Source of the DNA: Clostridia bacterium
GTDB taxonomy: Bacteria > Bacillota > Clostridia > Christensenellales > Aristaeellaceae
Length of the DNA: 5,758 nt
Direction: 5' to 3'
Assembly: GCA_009776385.1 (NCBI GenBank)
Contig: WRFT01000120.1
Span: 1-5,758, forward strand
The notes under the pieces are model-generated. The model was not told where the DNA came from and ran no database searches. It saw nothing but the letters and a program-made list of their open reading frames with translations. Position 1 is the first letter of the stretch, and the number at the start of each line of letters is the position of its first letter. Shown in pieces: positions 1-5,757 of the stretch. Both the position numbers and the translations under genes were made by a program.

Positions 1-1
1 C

Positions 2-418
2 GGTATGGCGGACAGCCGCGCATTGGAAATAGCTGTCAGCGCCTATCAAGCCTGTCATTTTATCGGCATGCCGGAATGCTCTGTCCATCTAACGCACGCG
101 GCAACCTATATGGCGCTTGCGCCCAAGTCCAACGCGCTTTACATCGCTTATGGCTTGGCCGCGGCAGACGCTACATCCCAAAGAGCCGAACCCGTACCTT
201 TGGCCATTCGTAACGCGCCCACCGACTTAATGAAGCAGTTGGATTATGGCAAGGATTACCAGTACGCCCATGACACGGCAGATAAACTGACCACTTTACA
301 GTGCTTACCGGACGCCTTACTGGACCGGAAATATTACGTGCCTACCGAACAGGGAAGTGAGGATAAGGTAAAAAGACGTATGGAGCAGATTGACGAATGG
401 AAGGACAAGCATTCATGA
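2..418 (+). CDS. rarA: Replication-associated recombination protein A (RarA/MgsA), C-terminal part, cut by the window edge
   Basis: This is the 3' end of a gene that starts left of the window; the frame is open from base 2 and stops with TGA at 416-418. About 138 residues are visible. They match the C-terminal, tetramer-forming region of RarA: CHFIGMPE near the start, then APKSN, then PVPLAIRNAPT, a YGKDYQYAHD segment and the closing YYVPTEQG motif. RarA is a cytoplasmic AAA+ ATPase of the clamp-loader type that acts at stalled replication forks. The Walker A and B motifs lie outside the window, so ATPase competence cannot be judged. Full-length proteins are about 420-450 residues, so roughly a third is seen here. 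An internal ATG at base 5 is not a start, because the homologous sequence continues upstream. The stop overlaps the next start as ATGA, which suggests translational coupling. Family identification is from recalled motifs. Confidence 0.93.
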   Translation, partial: GMADSRALEIAVSAYQACHFIGMPECSVHLTHAATYMALAPKSNALYIAYGLAAADATSQRAEPVPLAIRNAPTDLMKQLDYGKDYQYAHDTADKLTTLQCLPDALLDRKYYVPTEQGSEDKVKRRMEQIDEWKDKHS

Positions 419-954
419 AGAAAGTAAACATCCGTTTTTGGATTGAATCGGCGGCGCTGCTCGCTTTGACCTGCGTGTTCCAAAGCCTGCGTTTGATAAT
501 GGGCGCGACACCCGTATCCACCTATTTAATCGGCGTGTTGGTAAATTTGTGCATCCTTACCGCTACCTCCGCTGTCGGTGTACCTGCAGGGTTATTGCTA
601 TCCGTTACCGCGCCATGCGTCGCTTTTTTACAATCCTATATGCCGGCACCCATTTTACCCTGGACTGTGATGGGTAACTGTATGATAGCCCTGGTTTACG
701 GACATTTCGCGTTACGCATTAACAACAAAGTCTTTTTTTATCTCATCGCCGTTTTCCCGGCGGCATTGCTAAAATACGGTATTATCACCTTAGGCTGGAC
801 AGTGACTGTCGGATATGCAGACGCGTTTATCGCTGTATATACAACGCAAATGGCTTTGATGCCGCATCACTTTATCACTACAATTATCGCTTTTATTATT
901 GCCAAATCCTTACCGGCATCGGTAATGAATTTAAAATTCTTGCGTAAAACGTAA
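415..954 (+). CDS. Small integral membrane protein, ECF-transporter S-component type
   Basis: The product is 179 residues and very hydrophobic, with about six predicted membrane segments (roughly residues 9-28, 36-53, 57-76, 81-100, 105-127 and 150-166). Length, helix count and the FQSLRL...STYLIGVLVN and PCVAFLQSYMP stretches resemble the substrate-binding S components of energy-coupling factor importers, which take up vitamins or similar small molecules with a shared EcfA/EcfA'/EcfT module. No energizing genes are in the window, so it would have to use a module encoded elsewhere. The substrate cannot be read from the sequence. I chose the ATG at 415 because it overlaps the rarA stop and has GGAAGGA upstream at 399-405. 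An in-frame ATG at 397 would place that ribosome site inside the gene. Alternative: an uncharacterised membrane protein with a similar topology. Confidence 0.7.
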   Translation: MKKVNIRFWIESAALLALTCVFQSLRLIMGATPVSTYLIGVLVNLCILTATSAVGVPAGLLLSVTAPCVAFLQSYMPAPILPWTVMGNCMIALVYGHFALRINNKVFFYLIAVFPAALLKYGIITLGWTVTVGYADAFIAVYTTQMALMPHHFITTIIAFIIAKSLPASVMNLKFLRKT

Positions 955-992
955 GCTGATGCACGCAGAGGTGATTTAGCGCCCGATATAAC

Positions 993-1021
993 TAGACAAA
1001 GCTATTGTCGTTTGCTATACT
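993..1021 (+). promoter_or_regulatory. Predicted sigma-A promoter of the tRNA genes
   Basis: TAGACA at 993-998 (5 of 6 to the -35 consensus) and TATACT at 1016-1021 (5 of 6 to the -10) are separated by exactly 17 bases. TG at 1013-1014 makes the -10 extended. Transcription would begin near 1028, about 10 bases before tRNA-Thr. The stretch between -10 and start (AACCCGCG) is GC-rich, as in stable-RNA promoters under stringent control; that regulation is inferred. Confidence 0.75.
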
Positions 1022-1037
1022 AACCCGCGTTGAACCT

Positions 1038-1113
1038 GCCAATATAGCTCAGTTGGTAGAGCAGCGGTTTCGTAAACCGCAGGTCAAGGGTTCGAGTCCC
1101 TTTATTGGCTCCA
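1038..1113 (+). tRNA. tRNA-Thr (anticodon CGU)
   Basis: A 76-base cloverleaf with encoded CCA. The acceptor stem GCCAATA pairs fully with TATTGGC, the discriminator base is T, and CCA ends at 1113. The D arm is AGCTCAGTTGGTAGAGC. The anticodon stem GCGGT/ACCGC holds the loop TTCGTAA, giving anticodon CGT at 1071-1073, which reads ACG. The T arm contains GGTTCGAGTCC. It is the first gene after the promoter at 993-1021 and lies 6 bases before tRNA-Pro, so the two are almost surely cotranscribed. Confidence 0.97.
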
Positions 1114-1119
1114 CGGCTT

Positions 1120-1196
1120 CGAGGTGTAGCGCAGTTTGGTAGCGCGTTTGGTTCGGGACCAAAAGGTCGCAGGTTCAAATCCTGTCACCTCGACCA
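1120..1196 (+). tRNA. tRNA-Pro (anticodon CGG)
   Basis: A 77-base cloverleaf with encoded CCA. The acceptor stem CGAGGTG pairs with CACCTCG, with discriminator A. The C at position 1 and A at 73 fit bacterial tRNA-Pro. The anticodon stem TTTGG/CCAAA encloses the loop TTCGGGA, giving anticodon CGG at 1154-1156, which reads CCG, followed by the G at position 37 expected for tRNA-Pro. The T arm contains GGTTCAAATCC. It is the last gene before the terminator at 1201-1235. Confidence 0.97.
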
Positions 1197-1200
1197 GAAG

Positions 1201-1235
1201 AAACCCGCGAAAATACTGCAAAATCGCGGGTTTTT
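1201..1235 (+). terminator. Intrinsic terminator of the tRNA operon
   Basis: The perfect 10-bp stem AAACCCGCGA (1201-1210) / TCGCGGGTTT (1224-1233) with a 13-base loop ends in a run of five T (1231-1235). It starts 4 bases after the CCA of tRNA-Pro and ends 40 bases before the ABC transporter start, so it separates the tRNA transcript from that gene or limits readthrough into it. Confidence 0.9.
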
Positions 1236-1275
1236 ACTTGAAAAAACACGAAGCGCTGGCGAGAGGTACCCTACG

Positions 1276-3009
1276 ATGAAGTTGATTTGGCGGTTGGTCC
1301 GAATGGCGCGTAAGCATTGGGGGACGCTGCTGATCGCGGCGTCCGGTTTAATAGGCGCGGCGGTCTTAAATCTGGTGACACCGGAGATTGTCAGGCGGCT
1401 CATGAGCACGATGGAAGCGGAAGGGTTAACCACTCAGTTTCTTATCGGCATGGCTGTTCTGTTGGTAGGGGCGTATGGCTTGCGTGCCGTGTGCCGCTTC
1501 ATCGCGATGTCCATCAGCCATCTGGCGGCTTGGCGCTTCGTAGCCTACTTGACTTTTGATTTATATGACAGATTACAGCTATTGTCTATGCGTTACTTTC
1601 AAGACAAACAGACCGGCCAGCTGCTTAGCCGCCTCATCAACGACCCCAGGCAAATTGAAGTGCTGCTGGCGCACGCGCTTCCGGATCTGGTGTCAAGCAT
1701 ATTGGTAGTCATTGGGGTGGCTATCATGCTGTTCCGTATCAATGTGCCGCTGGCAGCGCTCACATTGGCGCCGGTGCCATTTATCCTATTTATCAGCACA
1801 TTTTACTCTAAAAAGGTGGCGCCGTTGTTTCGAATAAACCAAGAGGTTTTGGGAGATATTAACGGCACTTTGCAGGATAACCTGTCCGGTATCAAGGAAA
1901 TCCAGGCGTTCGGACAGGAGGAAGCCGAACACAACCGCCTCAACTGGTTTCGACGCCGGTACGCGGAGGTCAATATTCGGGCGAATTTCGCCAACAGCCT
2001 GTTTCATCCGGGAATTGAGTTTTTAACCTCGCTCGGTACAGTGATCGTGGTGGGCATTGGCGGCTATATGGCGATGCAAGGCCGCATGCTGGTTTCTGAC
2101 GTGGTCGGATTTTTAATGTATCTGGGGATATTCTATCAGCCGTTGACGACGCTGGCGCGATTGGCAGAGGATGTGCAGTCGGCGTTTGCCGGCGCGGTAC
2201 GCGTGTTTGATGTGCTTGACGCGCAGTCAGAAGTAAAAGAACAAACAGATACCATCCCGTTTGCACGGGCCGATGGGCGCATAGTGTTTGAGAATGTCAG
2301 CTTTGCCTATGAGTCGGGCGAACCGGTTCTTGAGAATGTCAGCTTCACCGTAAACCCCGGTGAGATGGCAGCGTTTGTCGGAGCCACCGGTGTTGGAAAG
2401 ACAACCATCATATCCTTGCTCGAGCGTTTTTATGACCCTGTGGAGGGCAGAGTGCTGCTGGACGGCACAGATATACGTCATATAACGCTTAAATCGTTAC
2501 GCGATCAAATATCGTTGGTGTTACAAGATGTGTTTCTCTTCAATGGTACTCTCTCACAGAATATTGCATACGGCGCGCCGGGAGCGGCCCGTGAAGCCAT
2601 TATGGAGGCGGCGCGCGCGGCATGCGCGGATGGTTTTATTTCCGCCATGCCGCACGGATATGATACCCTGGTTGGTGAACGCGGCGTAAGGCTTTCCGGC
2701 GGACAAAAACAGCGCGTAGCTATCGCGCGCGCCGTGCTGCGGGACGCGCCCATATTAATTTTGGATGAAGCCACCTCCGCGGTGGATACAAAAACCGAGG
2801 CGGAAATTCAAAACGCGCTCGACCATCTGATTGGGAAACGAACGCTTCTGGTCATCGCGCACCGGTTGTCCACGGTCATGCGCGCTAACAAAATTATCGT
2901 GTTGGAAGAGGGACGCGTCGCAGAAACCGGAACGCATGAGGAACTGATGAAGCGTCAGGGATTGTATCGTAAACTTGTGGAAATGCAAATGAGCGGCGGG
3001 GATGATTAA
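1276..3009 (+). CDS. ABC exporter half-transporter: fused permease and ATPase (MsbA/BmrA-like)
   Basis: The product is 577 residues, the usual length for a type IV ABC exporter half that dimerises in the inner membrane and exports drugs, lipids or peptides by ATP hydrolysis. The N-terminal half has six membrane segments (about 13-36, 53-76, 136-153, 158-176, 248-268, 273-292) with the conserved YFQDKQTGQLLSR loop at 107-119 and IKEIQAFGQE at 206-215. The ATPase domain is complete: A-loop Tyr345, Walker A GATGVGKTT (369-377, Lys375), Q-loop Gln417, signature LSGGQKQR (473-480), Walker B ILILDE (493-498, Glu498) and H-loop His529. All catalytic residues are present, so it should be active. With no partner gene nearby, a homodimer is the simplest reading. 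I chose the ATG at 1276 because GAGAGG lies 9 bases upstream. The frame stays open back through the terminator and tRNA-Pro, but that stretch is not coding. The substrate is not determinable. Confidence 0.95.
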   Translation: MKLIWRLVRMARKHWGTLLIAASGLIGAAVLNLVTPEIVRRLMSTMEAEGLTTQFLIGMAVLLVGAYGLRAVCRFIAMSISHLAAWRFVAYLTFDLYDRLQLLSMRYFQDKQTGQLLSRLINDPRQIEVLLAHALPDLVSSILVVIGVAIMLFRINVPLAALTLAPVPFILFISTFYSKKVAPLFRINQEVLGDINGTLQDNLSGIKEIQAFGQEEAEHNRLNWFRRRYAEVNIRANFANSLFHPGIEFLTSLGTVIVVGIGGYMAMQGRMLVSDVVGFLMYLGIFYQPLTTLARLAEDVQSAFAGAVRVFDVLDAQSEVKEQTDTIPFARADGRIVFENVSFAYESGEPVLENVSFTVNPGEMAAFVGATGVGKTTIISLLERFYDPVEGRVLLDGTDIRHITLKSLRDQISLVLQDVFLFNGTLSQNIAYGAPGAAREAIMEAARAACADGFISAMPHGYDTLVGERGVRLSGGQKQRVAIARAVLRDAPILILDEATSAVDTKTEAEIQNALDHLIGKRTLLVIAHRLSTVMRANKIIVLEEGRVAETGTHEELMKRQGLYRKLVEMQMSGGDD

Positions 3010-3015
3010 ATGTAG

Positions 3016-3041
3016 CCTTACCGTTTGTAAGGGAGAGTTTT
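3016..3041 (+). terminator. Possible weak terminator after the ABC exporter gene
   Basis: CCTTAC (3016-3021) and GTAAGG (3027-3032) form a 6-bp stem with a 5-base loop, 6 bases after the stop. The T run (TTTT, 3038-3041) is short and set 5 bases from the stem, so this is a poor intrinsic terminator. The convergent regulator gene ends 20 bases further on, so some stop signal is expected here. Confidence 0.3.
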
Positions 3042-3060
3042 CCGGGCAGTACCCTCCATG

Positions 3061-3375
3061 TCAAGCGTATTCCCGCTTATTATCTGTTTGGAAGCATTGA
3101 ATGATTTCCATTAAGACTCCGACCTGTTTGGCAGAAAGACCGTCAATCGGGACGGACGCTGTTTTTTCCATGCCTAAAAGATAATCGGTGGATATATCGA
3201 AACACTTCGCTAACTCAACAATATATGCGGTTGATGGTACAGATAAGCCCATCTCCCAAGAATTGACTCCGGAGCGCGTCAGCCCTAAGTCTTTAGCTAA
3301 CGCTGTTTGGGTTAAGCCCGATTTCTCCCGGAGCATTTTAATTCTCTCCGCCAGTGAAAACAACTCTTTTGCCAT
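3061..3375 (-). CDS. XRE-family helix-turn-helix transcriptional regulator
   Basis: The product is 104 residues, a typical small Cro/C1-type DNA-binding protein. The HTH_3 domain spans about residues 9-67: RIKMLREKSGLTQ opens helix 1, TQTALAKDLGLTRSGVNSWE (22-41) is the helix-turn-helix, and DYLLG (64-68) closes the domain. The remaining 35 residues (SAKQVGVLMEIIQCF) are likely a short dimerising helix. No sensor, protease or toxin domain is present. The start at 3375 is backed by GAGGTGA on the minus strand, 4 bases upstream. It is transcribed away from the 50-residue ORF and the zinc-ribbon gene. The shared intergenic region holds a perfect inverted repeat that is the obvious candidate operator, so control of itself and the rightward genes is inferred. 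Alternatives are a phage-type repressor or an antitoxin, but no phage or toxin gene is seen next to it. Confidence 0.9.
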   Translation of the reverse strand: MAKELFSLAERIKMLREKSGLTQTALAKDLGLTRSGVNSWEMGLSVPSTAYIVELAKCFDISTDYLLGMEKTASVPIDGLSAKQVGVLMEIIQCFQTDNKREYA

Positions 3376-3400
3376 AATATCACCTCATAAAATAAATGAT

Positions 3401-3461
3401 ACAAGAGCCACAAAGATTTCACTTTATCGCGCGGACACATTTTAATCACTATGGCTCTTGT
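3401..3461. promoter_or_regulatory. Inverted repeat in the divergent intergenic region, candidate operator of the XRE regulator
   Basis: ACAAGAGCCA (3401-3410) and its exact reverse complement TGGCTCTTGT (3452-3461) are 51 bases apart centre to centre, near five helical turns. The right arm overlaps the proposed -35 of the rightward promoter (3458-3463). The left arm touches a possible minus-strand -10 (TATCAT, 3396-3401). Two half-sites bound by a dimer, or one site at each promoter with looping, could repress both directions. Binding by the neighbouring regulator is inferred from position alone. Confidence 0.5.
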
Positions 3462-3486
3462 GCTTGACAAGTAAACATGTTATAAT
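3458..3486 (+). promoter_or_regulatory. Predicted extended -10 promoter for the 50-residue ORF and zinc-ribbon gene
   Basis: TATAAT at 3481-3486 is a perfect -10, and TG at 3478-3479 gives the extended form TGTTATAAT. With a 17-base spacer the -35 is TTGTGC (3458-3463), weak but tolerable with an extended -10. A perfect TTGACA at 3464-3469 is only 11 bases from the -10 and so cannot act as its -35. Transcription would begin near 3493. Confidence 0.65.
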
Positions 3487-3520
3487 CTTCATGTCTAAAC
3501 AATTTGCGGGAGATATTAAG

Positions 3521-3673
3521 ATGAGTATTTCAATTGAGTTGGAGAAACTATTCCTCGAATGGCGCAACGCCCAAGTTGAAGTGAATGGAAATGATGAGTT
3601 ACTAAACAATACCACCTATCTTTTTACACCCGATGGATTGGTTGGCAGTGATGCGGTATTGCTATCTAGGTAG
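3521..3673 (+). CDS. Small hypothetical protein, possibly a truncated N-terminal remnant
   Basis: The product is 50 residues, starting at an ATG with GGGAGA (3508-3513) 7 bases upstream. An earlier in-frame ATG at 3491 lies at or before the predicted transcription start, so it is unlikely to be used. The sequence opens with an amphipathic helix (SIELEKLFLEWR) and later has YLFTPDGLV. This helix followed by a PDG-like turn reminds me of the first 40 or so residues of longer Bacillota hypothetical proteins, in which the turn precedes a conserved beta strand; here the chain stops soon after the turn. It may therefore be a decayed gene start, or a genuine short peptide. No signal peptide or membrane segment is visible. 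It sits between the divergent promoter and the zinc-ribbon gene, 116 bases before the latter, and is probably on the same transcript. No function can be assigned. Confidence 0.5.
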   Translation: MSISIELEKLFLEWRNAQVEVNGNDELLNNTTYLFTPDGLVGSDAVLLSR

Positions 3674-3675
3674 TT

Positions 3676-3732
3676 CTTCTTGCTTGACTATTATCGACAC
3701 AATCCGGAAACATAAAATATTATTGCAAGAAG
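3676..3732. repeat. 8-bp inverted repeat in the gap before the zinc-ribbon gene
   Basis: CTTCTTGC (3676-3683) and GCAAGAAG (3725-3732) are exact complements 41 bases apart, just after the stop of the 50-residue ORF. The loop is long and no T run follows, so it is not a terminator. The rest of the 116-base gap is AT-rich (for example 3757-3776), and I see no convincing promoter in it. It could fold in the mRNA leader of the next gene or be chance. Confidence 0.3.
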
Positions 3733-3789
3733 TGATAACACAAATTAAAGCAATTACATTTATAAATATAAATTAATGGAGGGGTAAAT

Positions 3790-4659
3790 ATGACTTGCTA
3801 TAACTGTGGTTATGAAATTGATGATCAATGTCGCTTTTGTTCGATATGCAGTGCGCCACAAGAACATAAAACCACAACGTCAAATTCAAATGAAATCCAA
3901 CAAAATGGGTGGTCTAATGGCAATTCTCAAAGCCAGGTGGCTTATATGAATAACCAAAATACTGCAGTACAACAAGTATGGCAACCCCAACAAATGCAAG
4001 GAAATGTACAATACGGAGGAACTCCCGTTAACTATTCACAGTACCCGAATCCGCCTCTGACCGCGCAAGGGTACACACCTTACAATAATGCACCGCAAGG
4101 ATGGCCTAACATGCATACACAAAATGCTTTTACTCCACAGCAGGTTTATAATCCCTATCCCCCTCATAGCCGATATAATCCTTCCGCAACAAACTATCAA
4201 GGGGTTCCGCAAGGTATTGATTTAATCGCAAGGATTTCAAGCCGTTTGAATACAAATGGTATTATTTGGTATGTTCTGGGAGTATTGCAAATGATTAGCG
4301 CAATTGGTGTACTCATTACCGCTATCGTATTAATGTTTACGATTCCTGAACTTGGAATAGGATGCTTAATATCAGGTGCTATAGTTTTATGTGTGGCATT
4401 ATCGAACATCCAGTTTGGAAAAAAGGATATGAAATTAAGTAGCATTATTAGACATACGCCCGTCGAAATCATCTCAAAATATCAGAATGCGGGGCCTTTT
4501 ATCAAATCATTAATACTGAACCTATTTTTCGGAGGCATCATTGGAATTATCGGTTCCATTATGGAATTAACATTACGCAGTTTTATTATGGCAAATTCCT
4601 ATCAGTTGCAAATGATCGAAGAAGAATATATTTCATCACCACGTAACCGTTTGATGTAA
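3790..4659 (+). CDS. Zinc-ribbon membrane protein with a long Q/N/P/Y-rich linker
   Basis: The product is 289 residues in three parts. Residues 1-20 form a zinc ribbon with CYNC (Cys3, Cys6) and CSIC (Cys17, Cys20); Cys14 is extra. Residues about 31-140 are low-complexity, rich in Gln, Asn, Pro, Gly and Tyr and with only two charged side chains (Glu35, Arg128), so probably disordered. Residues about 145-289 hold an amphipathic start (DLIARISSRLN) and hydrophobic segments near 157-184, 187-206 and 236-262, with GGIIGIIGSI in the last. The C-terminal region resembles a family of Bacillota zinc-ribbon membrane proteins of unknown role that I recall with this architecture. No enzyme motif is visible. 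The start at 3790 has GGAGGGG 5 bases upstream. It is probably cotranscribed with the 50-residue ORF under the XRE regulator. GC is lower than in the flanking genes, which may mean acquired DNA. A scaffold or stress-sensing role in the envelope is speculation. Confidence 0.8.
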   Translation: MTCYNCGYEIDDQCRFCSICSAPQEHKTTTSNSNEIQQNGWSNGNSQSQVAYMNNQNTAVQQVWQPQQMQGNVQYGGTPVNYSQYPNPPLTAQGYTPYNNAPQGWPNMHTQNAFTPQQVYNPYPPHSRYNPSATNYQGVPQGIDLIARISSRLNTNGIIWYVLGVLQMISAIGVLITAIVLMFTIPELGIGCLISGAIVLCVALSNIQFGKKDMKLSSIIRHTPVEIISKYQNAGPFIKSLILNLFFGGIIGIIGSIMELTLRSFIMANSYQLQMIEEEYISSPRNRLM

Positions 4660-4671
4660 TAGAGATAAAGC

Positions 4672-4719
4672 AGAAGAATAATCTTATTAGTTATAAAACT
4701 ACACTTATTATTAGCTTCT
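4672..4719. terminator. Possible bidirectional terminator between convergent genes
   Basis: AGAAGAATAAT (4672-4682) can pair with ATTATT..CTTCT (4707-4719), leaving a 2-base bulge and a loop of about 24 bases. It lies in the 66-base gap between the zinc-ribbon gene and the convergent lipoprotein gene, where a two-way stop is expected. The stem is AT-rich and the T tract weak, so the call is tentative. Confidence 0.3.
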
Positions 4720-4725
4720 TTCAAA

Positions 4726-5295
4726 TCATTCCATAACCTCAAAGCTCCTCAGCATCCAAAGGACGCGCGAGGCAAACCCCTCTTCGGCTTCCCGCGGGCA
4801 TGTGATGACGGTATGGAAAAGTACACTGTCAGATTCCATGAGGAAGTATAAAATTACGTTGTCTCCGTCCGTCGCGCTGAGGCCGGCCGCGCGAAGGCCT
4901 TCAAAGAAGTTAACATTTTCAATGATATCCTCATTGCCGTAGTTCTCTTGGAGCACCTGCCGGGTATCCTCGACTGCCTGCTCTAATGAGTAGTCATAAA
5001 GGCCCGATTCATAGACGGCCAGTTCACAATGAAAACCCGTGTTATTATAAGGGGAAACGTAAATATCCATGCCGAGTCCCTCTATCTCCGGCTGCAAGAC
5101 TAAATACTCCGTGTCGATCCACATGGAATACCCTTTTCCACTCTTTACTAAAGTGGTTGTAATGGTTTCTTCCATGCCTTCGATTAAGATACGCTCCTGA
5201 CGGGTCTGCGGGATCGCGCTATCAGAACACGCAAGGATGGGTATCAGCAGAACGATTAGCACTAGAGTCATTGATAATACCTTTTTAGTTTTCAT
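4726..5295 (-). CDS. Lipoprotein of unknown function
   Basis: The product is 189 residues with a clear lipoprotein signal: charged MKTKK, hydrophobic core about residues 6-20, and lipobox ILAC with the lipid-carrying Cys23. The mature part of about 167 residues should sit on the outer face of the cytoplasmic membrane. It has alternating strand-like stretches (SMWIDTEYLVLQPEIEG, VILYFLMESDSVLFHTVITC) and the segment EQAVEDTRQVLQENYGNED, suggesting one compact alpha/beta domain. I recognise no catalytic motif and no named family. The start at 5295 has a perfect AAGGAGG 7-8 bases upstream on the minus strand. It follows the oxidoreductase gene by 18 bases, so the two are likely one operon. Whether it works with the oxidoreductase or is merely cotranscribed is unknown. 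Confidence 0.85.
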   Translation of the reverse strand: MKTKKVLSMTLVLIVLLIPILACSDSAIPQTRQERILIEGMEETITTTLVKSGKGYSMWIDTEYLVLQPEIEGLGMDIYVSPYNNTGFHCELAVYESGLYDYSLEQAVEDTRQVLQENYGNEDIIENVNFFEGLRAAGLSATDGDNVILYFLMESDSVLFHTVITCPREAEEGFASRVLWMLRSFEVME

Positions 5296-5313
5296 ATCGT
5301 TTCCTCCTTAACA

Positions 5314-5757
5314 TTAAAACAACGGAACATCCACGGCGGCGCCATCGCTCATCGCGGATTCATGGGCGCATATACCGGCCGCCGTTATGTTGCCGCCCAA
5401 AACCTCATCTATCCATGGCTTACGCCCTTCTATGATGCTGCTGACAAACTCGTGAACCAAATGAGCATGCGAACCATGGTGCCCCCCTCCCGCGCCTTTC
5501 TTGAGTGATTCTTGCGGGTTGAGAGGATCATACTCACCGCCCACGGTGAAATGCTGAATCTCTTTGGGCAGATAGTGGTGGTAATTGGGCAACTGTACGG
5601 CGCTCATTTGAGTCCTGCGGCCTCGTATGCCATTCGCTGCGGGAAACATGGTGGTGACATACGGAGGGTCGTCATCGGTAAAGCCCCACTCGAAACTGGC
5701 GTCACTGCCGTATACGAATAAACCCTCCTGATACACTCTGGTCGTTTCAAACAGTGA
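5314..5757 (-). CDS. Gfo/Idh/MocA-family oxidoreductase, C-terminal part, cut by the window edge
   Basis: About 147 residues of the C-terminal domain are visible; the frame runs open to the right edge and ends with TAA at 5314-5316. The SLFETTRVYQEGLFVYGS stretch near the edge, FEWG, the Gly/His-rich GGGHHGSHAHLVHEFVSSI and the closing GRKPWIDEV..NITAAGICAHESA motif are typical of Gfo/Idh/MocA dehydrogenases, which oxidise or reduce sugars, inositols and related polyols with NAD(P). Family members are usually 330-400 residues, so the N-terminal Rossmann domain with the GxGxxG site and the catalytic Lys lie outside the window. A GTG at 5734-5736 is not a start, because the homologous sequence continues past it. 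The substrate cannot be deduced. The lipoprotein gene follows after 18 bases. Confidence 0.9.
   Translation of the reverse strand, partial: SLFETTRVYQEGLFVYGSDASFEWGFTDDDPPYVTTMFPAANGIRGRRTQMSAVQLPNYHHYLPKEIQHFTVGGEYDPLNPQESLKKGAGGGHHGSHAHLVHEFVSSIIEGRKPWIDEVLGGNITAAGICAHESAMSDGAAVDVPLF

Noticed and set aside
1022..1233. AACCCGCG at 1022-1029 as an alternative partner for the terminator arm TCGCGGGTT (antitermination)
   Set aside because: It lies mostly before the predicted transcription start and the tRNAs between would fold and be processed; likely chance.
1105..1275. Upstream extension of the ABC exporter frame by 57 codons
   Set aside because: It runs through the tRNA-Pro gene and the terminator hairpin; the ATG at 1276 has a proper ribosome site and matches the usual start of the family.
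3188..3445. Plus-strand open frame opposite the XRE regulator
   Set aside because: Antisense shadow of a clear HTH gene, crossing the operator region, with no recognisable protein features.
3464..3486. TTGACA followed by TATAAT as a standard promoter
   Set aside because: The spacer is only 11 bases, too short for sigma-A; the extended -10 with TTGTGC at 17 bases fits better.
3651..3776. 41-codon open frame overlapping the end of the 50-residue ORF
   Set aside because: No ribosome site before its ATG, AT-driven composition at the end and no recognisable motif.
4197..4472. Minus-strand open frame opposite the zinc-ribbon gene
   Set aside because: Antisense shadow of the membrane region, with no ribosome site or family resemblance.
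5512..5721. Plus-strand open frame opposite the oxidoreductase
   Set aside because: Antisense shadow of a conserved family; no ribosome site or motif.
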